A stretch of DNA of 60,939 nt, from positions 1 to 60,939 of the forward strand of contig DAICZS010000009.1 in NCBI GenBank assembly GCA_027311025.1. The letters are read 5' to 3'. This document shows, in pieces, positions 55,905 through 60,939 of this stretch. The notes beneath the pieces were generated by a model, which ran no database searches, had not been told where the DNA came from, and saw only the letters and a program-made list of their open reading frames with translations. The translations under genes were made by a program, and so were the position numbers. Origin of the DNA: Ferrovaceae bacterium. GTDB taxonomy: Bacteria > Pseudomonadota > Gammaproteobacteria > Burkholderiales > Ferrovaceae. Each line of letters opens with the position of its first letter. Position 1 is the stretch's first letter.

Positions 55905-56591
55905 TCAGCCAACCTTGCCGGACAGCGCAGCCTGATCCACGTACCATTCGGCCCCCACGACCAGTGCAGCGGGAAATTGCGCCCCGTCCTCCATGCGCTG
56001 CAAGGCCTGATGTTTTTCAGTCCCCGCAACCAGAAACAGTTTATGGCGTGATGCATTCAACACGTCGAGTCCCAGCGACACCCGCAATGCCGGGGGTTTT
56101 GGGGCACCCACCACCGGCACGACAAGCGCCTTGCTGCGCCACGCGTGATCGTCCGGAAACAGGCTTGCGGTATGCCCGTCCTCTCCCATGCCCAGCAAGA
56201 CCAGATCGAGCGGTTGCGCCAAAGCAAGCACCCGGACATACGCCGCAGCAGCTTCAGCGGGCCCCAGTTCTGCAGGAATGACATGGATGTGCGATGGGGG
56301 GACCGGAACGTGGCGCAGCAGGGTTTCGAAGGCCATCGTATCGTTGCGTTCAGGATCTCCCCGCGGCAGGCAGCGCTCATCGCTGAAATACACTTCAGTG
56401 TGCAGCCAATCAATTGCGCCGTGACGCAGGTGCTCGTAACAGCGGTGCGGCGTTCGCCCCCCGGAGAGCGCGAGGCGGAAGACCCCGCGCTCGGCCTGTG
56501 CACGCGCCGCAAGTGCGGCTATGCGCCCGGCTGCAGCAACGGCCAGGGCTTCGGAATCTGCAAACACCTCAATAGGGTTGCAGGTCGGCAC
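55905..56591 (-). CDS. pgl: 6-phosphogluconolactonase
   Basis: The DevB-type lactonase hydrolysing 6-phosphogluconolactone, second step of the oxidative pentose phosphate pathway. Motifs are LALSGGRTPHRCYEHL, FSDERCLPRGDPERND and LGMGEDGHTASLFPDD. The start is uncertain: GTG 56591 (228 residues, overlapping zwf by 23 bases) or GTG 56567 (220 residues, directly after the zwf TGA). It ends three bases from the convergent lipoprotein gene. Confidence 0.9.
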   Translation of the reverse strand: MPTCNPIEVFADSEALAVAAAGRIAALAARAQAERGVFRLALSGGRTPHRCYEHLRHGAIDWLHTEVYFSDERCLPRGDPERNDTMAFETLLRHVPVPPSHIHVIPAELGPAEAAAAYVRVLALAQPLDLVLLGMGEDGHTASLFPDDHAWRSKALVVPVVGAPKPPALRVSLGLDVLNASRHKLFLVAGTEKHQALQRMEDGAQFPAALVVGAEWYVDQAALSGKVG

Positions 56592-58074
56592 CGTCGGGGT
56601 CCAGGGAATGGCGCCAGAACTGGTCATCGCGCGAAAAGAGGCGATAGGTACCGCGCGGCCCCCAGCTGCCCGCCTGATAGCTGTTGATGAAGTCGCGTTC
56701 CATGGACCATACCTTGATGACCGGATCAACGACACGCCAGGCGGCCTCGACTTCGTCCATGCGCAAAAACAGCGAGTGGTCGCCGTGCATGACGTCCAGC
56801 AACAACTCCTCGTAGGCGTCGTAGTCTGCATCCTCACCCTGGCGATACGTGGCATCCAGGCTGATGGTGCGGGTCTGCAAATCCAGCCCGGGCATCTTGA
56901 CCTGCATTTCCATTCTGAGACTGTCGTTGGGCTGGATTCCCAGCATGATCCAGTTGGGTTGCGGAGGGCCGTGGCGAGACTGGCGCAGCAGATCCTGTGG
57001 CGGACTCTTGAAGCGAATGCAGATGGCTGAACTGTTTTCTGCCATGCGCTTGCCCGTCCTCAGATAAAAAGGCACGCCAGCCCAACGCCAGTTGTCGATA
57101 TAGACCCTCAGTGCCGCATAGGTTTCGGTCACGCTGTCCGGGGCCACACCGGGTTCTTCCAGATAGCCGGGCACGGATTCACCCCCGATCGTGCCGCTGG
57201 CATACTGCCCCCGAAACGCATGGGCATGCACCGCATTCTGGGGTATGGGCCGGATGGCCTTCAGCACCTTGACCTTCTCGTCGCGCAGGTGTTCGGCAGA
57301 CAGTGAGACCGGGGGTTCCATGGCCACCAACGTCAGCAGCTGCAGCAAATGGCTCTGGATCATGTCCCGCAGGGCGCCCGCACCTTCGTAGTAATCTGCG
57401 CGCCCTTCGATCCCGTGCGTTTCGGAATGCGTGATCTGCACGTGATCCACGTAATGCTGGTTCCATAGCGGTTCCAGCAGCAGGTTGGCAAACCGGAAGA
57501 CCATGACGTTCTGTACCGTGCCTTTGCCCAGATAATGGTCGATGCGGAAAATCTGGGGCTCGTCCAGGTGCCGGTATAATCCGGCCTGCAGGGTCTGCGC
57601 GCTGAGCAGGTCATAGCCGAAGGGCTTTTCGATGACCACCCTCCGCCAGCCCCCCTTCTCGTTGAGCAGCCCCGACTGCCCCAGATGCTCCACGATGCCC
57701 GGGTAATCCGCGGGCCGCACTGCCATGTAGAAAACCATGTTGGCTGGAAAACCCCCGGTGTGTTCCAGTTTTTCCTGCAGCGCGTGATACGACTCCTGTT
57801 GCTCAGGGTCGATGCGATGGTAGTGCAATCGATTTCGGAAGCGCTCCAGCGTGGGGGTGTTCGCCCCAACCGGATCGTGGGCCTGCAGCAAGCCCACCAC
57901 CTCATCCTGCCAGGCCTGCCGGTCCATGGCTTCAAGGCTGGAGCCCACCAGGACCATGTCGTCGGACAGCCGCCCCGAGCGCTCCAGCTGGTAGAGCGCC
58001 GGGATCAATTTGCGCCGTGAAAGGCTGCCACGGGCACCGAAAATGACCAACGTGCAGGGTTCAGGCTTTTTCAC
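56569..58074 (-). CDS. zwf: Glucose-6-phosphate 1-dehydrogenase
   Basis: A 501-residue enzyme making NADPH and 6-phosphogluconolactone. The coenzyme motif reads LVIFGARGSLSRRKLIPALY, with Ser where most members have Asp (GDL). The active-site motif is RIDHYLGKGTVQN, with Gly where the usual residue is Glu; His is intact. GTG 58074 is chosen, with AAGGA five bases upstream; ATG 58107 would be longer. It overlaps gnd by 14 bases. Confidence 0.93.
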   Translation of the reverse strand: MKKPEPCTLVIFGARGSLSRRKLIPALYQLERSGRLSDDMVLVGSSLEAMDRQAWQDEVVGLLQAHDPVGANTPTLERFRNRLHYHRIDPEQQESYHALQEKLEHTGGFPANMVFYMAVRPADYPGIVEHLGQSGLLNEKGGWRRVVIEKPFGYDLLSAQTLQAGLYRHLDEPQIFRIDHYLGKGTVQNVMVFRFANLLLEPLWNQHYVDHVQITHSETHGIEGRADYYEGAGALRDMIQSHLLQLLTLVAMEPPVSLSAEHLRDEKVKVLKAIRPIPQNAVHAHAFRGQYASGTIGGESVPGYLEEPGVAPDSVTETYAALRVYIDNWRWAGVPFYLRTGKRMAENSSAICIRFKSPPQDLLRQSRHGPPQPNWIMLGIQPNDSLRMEMQVKMPGLDLQTRTISLDATYRQGEDADYDAYEELLLDVMHGDHSLFLRMDEVEAAWRVVDPVIKVWSMERDFINSYQAGSWGPRGTYRLFSRDDQFWRHSLDPDGADLQPY

Positions 58075-58981
58075 GGGAATCCTTGATGGCGTGTCCGCCA
58101 AAGGCATTGCGCATCAGTGAAAGCAGCCTGAACCCGTAGCCGCTCTCATCCTGGCTTTGAAACCGCATCTGCAAGGCAAGGCTGAGCACCGGGGTTGCCA
58201 CTCCCTGCTCGATGGCTTCGATGGCTGTCCAGCGACCTTCCCCGGAGTCAGCCACATAAGGGGCCACAGTGGCCAGGGTTGCATCAGACCGCAAAGCTTC
58301 AGCGGTCAGGTCCAGCAGCCAGCTTCGAACCACGGATCCGTCCTGCCACAGCGCAGTAATCCTGGCGAGGTCGAGCGCAAACTCCCGCTTGCCCTCCAGC
58401 AGGGTCAGGCCTTCGGCCAGGGCCTGCATCATGCCGTACTCGATGCCGTTATGGACCATCTTGACAAAATGTCCGGCGCCCACCGGTCCCACATGCGCCC
58501 ATCCGCGATCAGGTGCGGGGGCCAGAATCCTCAGCACGGGCGCTACGGTCGCCGCCACTTCGGGTGTGGCCCCCACCATCAGGCAGTAGCCGTTCTGCAG
58601 GCCCCAGATGCCTCCCGAAGTGCCCGCGTCCATGAAGCCGATGCCTTTTGTGGCCAGTAACTCACCGCGTCTCTGGCTGTCGTGGTAGTTTGAGTTGCCG
58701 CCGTCCACGATGACATCCCCGGGCTGCAGCAGGGGTGTGAGCTCTGCGATCTGGTTTTCCGTCACGGCGCCGCTGGGCAACATCAGCCAGACGATACGCG
58801 GTGATGCAAGCTGCGCCACCGCCTGGGCAGGAGAGGCGCTTGGGATGACCCCCGCCTCTTGCGCCAGTCTGTTCAGGACCTCCGGTGAACGATCATAACC
58901 AACGACCGAGACCCCACCGCGGCATAACCGCGTTGCCATGTTGCCTCCCATCTTGCCCAGTCCGATCATGCAGATTTTCAT
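58061..58981 (-). CDS. gnd: 6-phosphogluconate dehydrogenase, short (NAD-type) form
   Basis: A 306-residue enzyme of the short GntZ/YqeC type, about 160 residues shorter than E. coli Gnd. MKICMIGLGKMGGNMATRLC is the coenzyme fold. An Asp after the second strand (VVGYDRSPEV) suggests NAD rather than NADP. The substrate loops are DGGNSNYHD, MDAGTSGGIWG and KMVHNGIEYGMM. First gene of gnd-zwf-pgl; AGGGGA precedes the ATG. Confidence 0.93.
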   Translation of the reverse strand: MKICMIGLGKMGGNMATRLCRGGVSVVGYDRSPEVLNRLAQEAGVIPSASPAQAVAQLASPRIVWLMLPSGAVTENQIAELTPLLQPGDVIVDGGNSNYHDSQRRGELLATKGIGFMDAGTSGGIWGLQNGYCLMVGATPEVAATVAPVLRILAPAPDRGWAHVGPVGAGHFVKMVHNGIEYGMMQALAEGLTLLEGKREFALDLARITALWQDGSVVRSWLLDLTAEALRSDATLATVAPYVADSGEGRWTAIEAIEQGVATPVLSLALQMRFQSQDESGYGFRLLSLMRNAFGGHAIKDSREKA

Positions 58982-59032
58982 TGGCCATCCCCTGTTATGT
59001 CCGAATACCGCTTCCTCTCGGCCAGTTTACGC

Positions 59033-59551
59033 TCAGAACCGGTAAGCAACCCCGGCATAAAGCTCTGTGGTGTGCCCTCCGGGAATGAGCGCTGAATTAC
59101 CCACATCATATCGGTCCAGACCGAAACGCAGTCCGACGGTTTGCGTCAATGTGTACTGACCACCTATCCCCACGACGATGCCGTTCTCGCTCGAAGTGTT
59201 TGGCGCATCCAGGCTTGTTCTGGCAAACCCGAATTTACCCCTCAGGGTGAAATTCGTATTCCCCACCGGAATGATCCCGATCGCCGCCAGTGAGGTGGCA
59301 TTGAGTCGATAGTCATTGCCCTGGCCAATTTTTCCCATCCGGTCGTACTGCGCCTCGACAGCCAGCGCCTTGGAGAGCTGATACCCCCCGATCAGGCCCA
59401 GGCTGGCGTCCACGCTTTGGGTCAGGTCCGGGCCACTCACGTCCGTACTGACCCGGCCCACATCGGCACCAATGTAAAAACCGCTGTCGTTTGCAAAAAC
59501 GGGGAAGGCTGTGGCCATCATCAGCCCGATGGGGATGACAATCCTGTTCAT
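59033..59551 (-). CDS. Small outer-membrane beta-barrel protein
   Basis: A 172-residue protein. A Sec signal peptide is cut after VFA (residue 20). The mature part has alternating polar/aromatic strands, such as GFYIGADVGRVSTDVSG, and ends in the outer-membrane signal YRF. The size suggests an eight-strand barrel of the OmpA/Opa-like group. ATG 59551 has GAGGA upstream. Function unknown. Confidence 0.82.
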   Translation of the reverse strand: MNRIVIPIGLMMATAFPVFANDSGFYIGADVGRVSTDVSGPDLTQSVDASLGLIGGYQLSKALAVEAQYDRMGKIGQGNDYRLNATSLAAIGIIPVGNTNFTLRGKFGFARTSLDAPNTSSENGIVVGIGGQYTLTQTVGLRFGLDRYDVGNSALIPGGHTTELYAGVAYRF

Positions 59552-59700
59552 GGAATATCCTCGCATTGTTGGAACACCCGGATTGTCCGAACTTTTCCGG
59601 GATATGTCATTTCAACAAATTTCAGATCTTAAGCAAGTAATGCGGTGATGCGGTGCAGAAACCGTACTTGTGAACGAACGCAGTGGTGCAGACGCTGTCG

Positions 59701-60489
59701 TTATTTGAAGAGGCTGACAAACGCATATTTGCTGAGAAGCACCCTGGGCGACACATTCAGCCTGAACTGGGCCACCTTTTCCTTGTAGTCATCCCCGTCC
59801 CTGGGAGACTTTCTGACGTCCCGGTAGAGCGCTCGCAGACTCAATAGAAAAATGAACGGATAAAAAAACACCATGAATGCAGCGGATGTTTTTCCCCACT
59901 CCGTCATGTGCGCCTCGGTTCGCTTGAATCCGGCAACCTTGCCCAGCGTGTTGAGTTGCTGAATGCCGATGAGCCAAAGGTGGCCAAAATATTGTTCACC
60001 CTGATCATTTTTTCCCCAAACGCCATCAATGAAGCTCCAGGGAGTGGACCTCAAATGCTCGCTTTCAAACACAAGATAACTCAACCTTGATTGCAGCGAA
60101 CTTCTGCTGGGAGTGGTGATGAACAGCTCGCCTCCAGGCTTCAGGATGCGATACGCCTCTTGCAAGGTCAGCAACTGATTGGGGAGATGCTCGATGACTT
60201 CCTGAAGCACCACCATATCCACGGACTCGTCTTCGATGGGCAGCACTTTTTGCACATCCGCATAATGCGGCTTGTCCTCCAGTTTGCTCCAATCGGGAAT
60301 CAACTCGTAGGGCGTTACGGTGGCGCCCAGTTTGCGAAGGATGAAGGTCGTGACCCCTTCGCCGCAAGACAGGTCAATGACGCGCTTCCCTTGCCAATCC
60401 TGCCTTCCAGAAAAAAACCGGGCAATGTTTGCGCGAACGCCCGTATAGCGAGTTCCATCAAACGGATTATTTTTCAAATAATCATTCAT
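59701..60489 (-). CDS. Class I SAM-dependent methyltransferase
   Basis: A 262-residue protein with motif I VIDLSCGEGVTTFIL, motif II-like VLQEVIEHLP and RILKPGGELFITTP. The C-terminal part holds a hydrophobic stretch (FMVFFYPFIFLLSLRAL) that could bind the membrane. The type resembles methyltransferases in surface polysaccharide clusters. The substrate is unknown. Nothing is seen in the 149-base gap to the barrel gene. Confidence 0.85.
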   Translation of the reverse strand: MNDYLKNNPFDGTRYTGVRANIARFFSGRQDWQGKRVIDLSCGEGVTTFILRKLGATVTPYELIPDWSKLEDKPHYADVQKVLPIEDESVDMVVLQEVIEHLPNQLLTLQEAYRILKPGGELFITTPSRSSLQSRLSYLVFESEHLRSTPWSFIDGVWGKNDQGEQYFGHLWLIGIQQLNTLGKVAGFKRTEAHMTEWGKTSAAFMVFFYPFIFLLSLRALYRDVRKSPRDGDDYKEKVAQFRLNVSPRVLLSKYAFVSLFK

Positions 60490-60939
60490 CCCGTTCCTCG
60501 CGATGGATTGTTGGGACAGTAGGAATCGAACAGTAACAGGAAAGCCTTATGGATGGCCATTCTAATTTTTTATAAATTATGTCCTGCCCCCAAAGTTGCC
60601 CCCTAGCGTCGGTACTGCACCAAGAAATACCCTAACACCACCAGCATGGACCAAATCCAAATAGACTCGGCCGGTACCGTGGGTTTGGGCCACCGATGGA
60701 AATCCCAAGATCTTAGGTGATCCTGACAACCACTACCTTGGGAGTGTTCTTGCCATCCTTGAGGTTCTCAGTCAGTTTCTTACCGCCTATCAATGTACTC
60801 GCCCTAGTTTCGCTCAAGTTGACCTACAGAATGGTAACTTTATGCGTCAGAAGAAACAAAGCCCGTAACTTCACAGTAGGTGCATAAATATAGATTGCCC
60901 TAGGCGCTACTCAAGGCACACTTTGCCCCATCTAAATAT
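60490..60939. other. Terminal 450 bases without a recognisable gene
   Basis: No complete reading frame with family features is found. The stretch looks more AT-rich than its neighbours. On the minus strand a short open stretch (about 36 codons, around 60716-60830) ends in KNTPKVVVVRIT and lacks an ATG. It may be the remnant of a gene or the edge of another element. Confidence 0.4.

Noticed and set aside
60500-60535. tRNA-like T-arm on the minus strand (GTTCGATTCC)
   Set aside because: No acceptor, D-arm or anticodon arm accompanies it, so it is a chance match or at most a fragment.

Overview
The window is about 61 kb of chromosome from a Gram-negative bacterium, most likely a betaproteobacterium. 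This rests on the sequence style of the ribosomal proteins, the gene order tRNA(Tyr-Gly-Thr)-tuf-tRNA(Trp)-secE-nusG-rplKAJL-rpoBC-rpsLG-fusA-tuf-S10-spc-alpha, and the neighbouring uvrA-MFS-ssb block. I cannot name genus or species. I see no rRNA, CRISPR array, intact insertion sequence or prophage.

Region 1 (1-13137) is a mixed housekeeping segment. It holds uvrA (cut by the window edge), an MFS exporter, ssb, and a second MFS exporter preceded by a 16-codon mini-ORF. Then come a degenerate M48-type membrane protein, a flavin-reductase-like protein and a patatin-like phospholipase. A lone motB follows, preceded by a consensus promoter and a GEMM-class (c-di-GMP-I type) riboswitch. The segment ends with an HI0933-type flavoprotein, an exported protein, two small membrane proteins and the DNA glycosylase tag.

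Region 2 (13100-21892) is a nitrate assimilation operon read on the minus strand: nirB-nirD-nasA-narK plus a PP2C phosphatase/Ser-Thr kinase fusion. Upstream of nirB I can read a sigma-54-like -24/-12 element, an IHF-like site and an NtrC-like dyad at conventional spacings. A nested hairpin lies at the start of the predicted transcript.

Region 3 (21905-53905) is an uninterrupted minus-strand array of about 32 kb for transcription, translation and protein export. Reading 5' to 3' on the minus strand it runs tRNA-Tyr, Gly, Thr, tuf, tRNA-Trp, secE, nusG, rplKA, rplJL, rpoBC, rpsLG, fusA, tuf, then the S10, spc and alpha operons ending at a rho-independent terminator after rplQ. Internal promoters with near-consensus hexamers precede the tRNAs, rpsL and rplN. 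Structured spacers lie before rplJ, rpoB, rpsL, fusA, rplC and rplN. The two tuf genes encode identical proteins.

Region 4 (53902-60939) holds a divergent gtrA-like flippase gene and family 2 glycosyltransferase gene, a lipoprotein, an oxidative pentose phosphate operon (gnd-zwf-pgl), a small outer-membrane barrel protein and a methyltransferase. The last 450 bases contain no gene I recognise.

I did not find a clear new multi-gene system. The items most worth a second look are the c-di-GMP-controlled lone motB, the kinase/phosphatase fusion inside the NtrC/sigma-54-type nitrate operon, the coupled mini-ORF before the MFS gene, the degenerate M48 protein, and the palindromes in the rplL-rpoB spacer.
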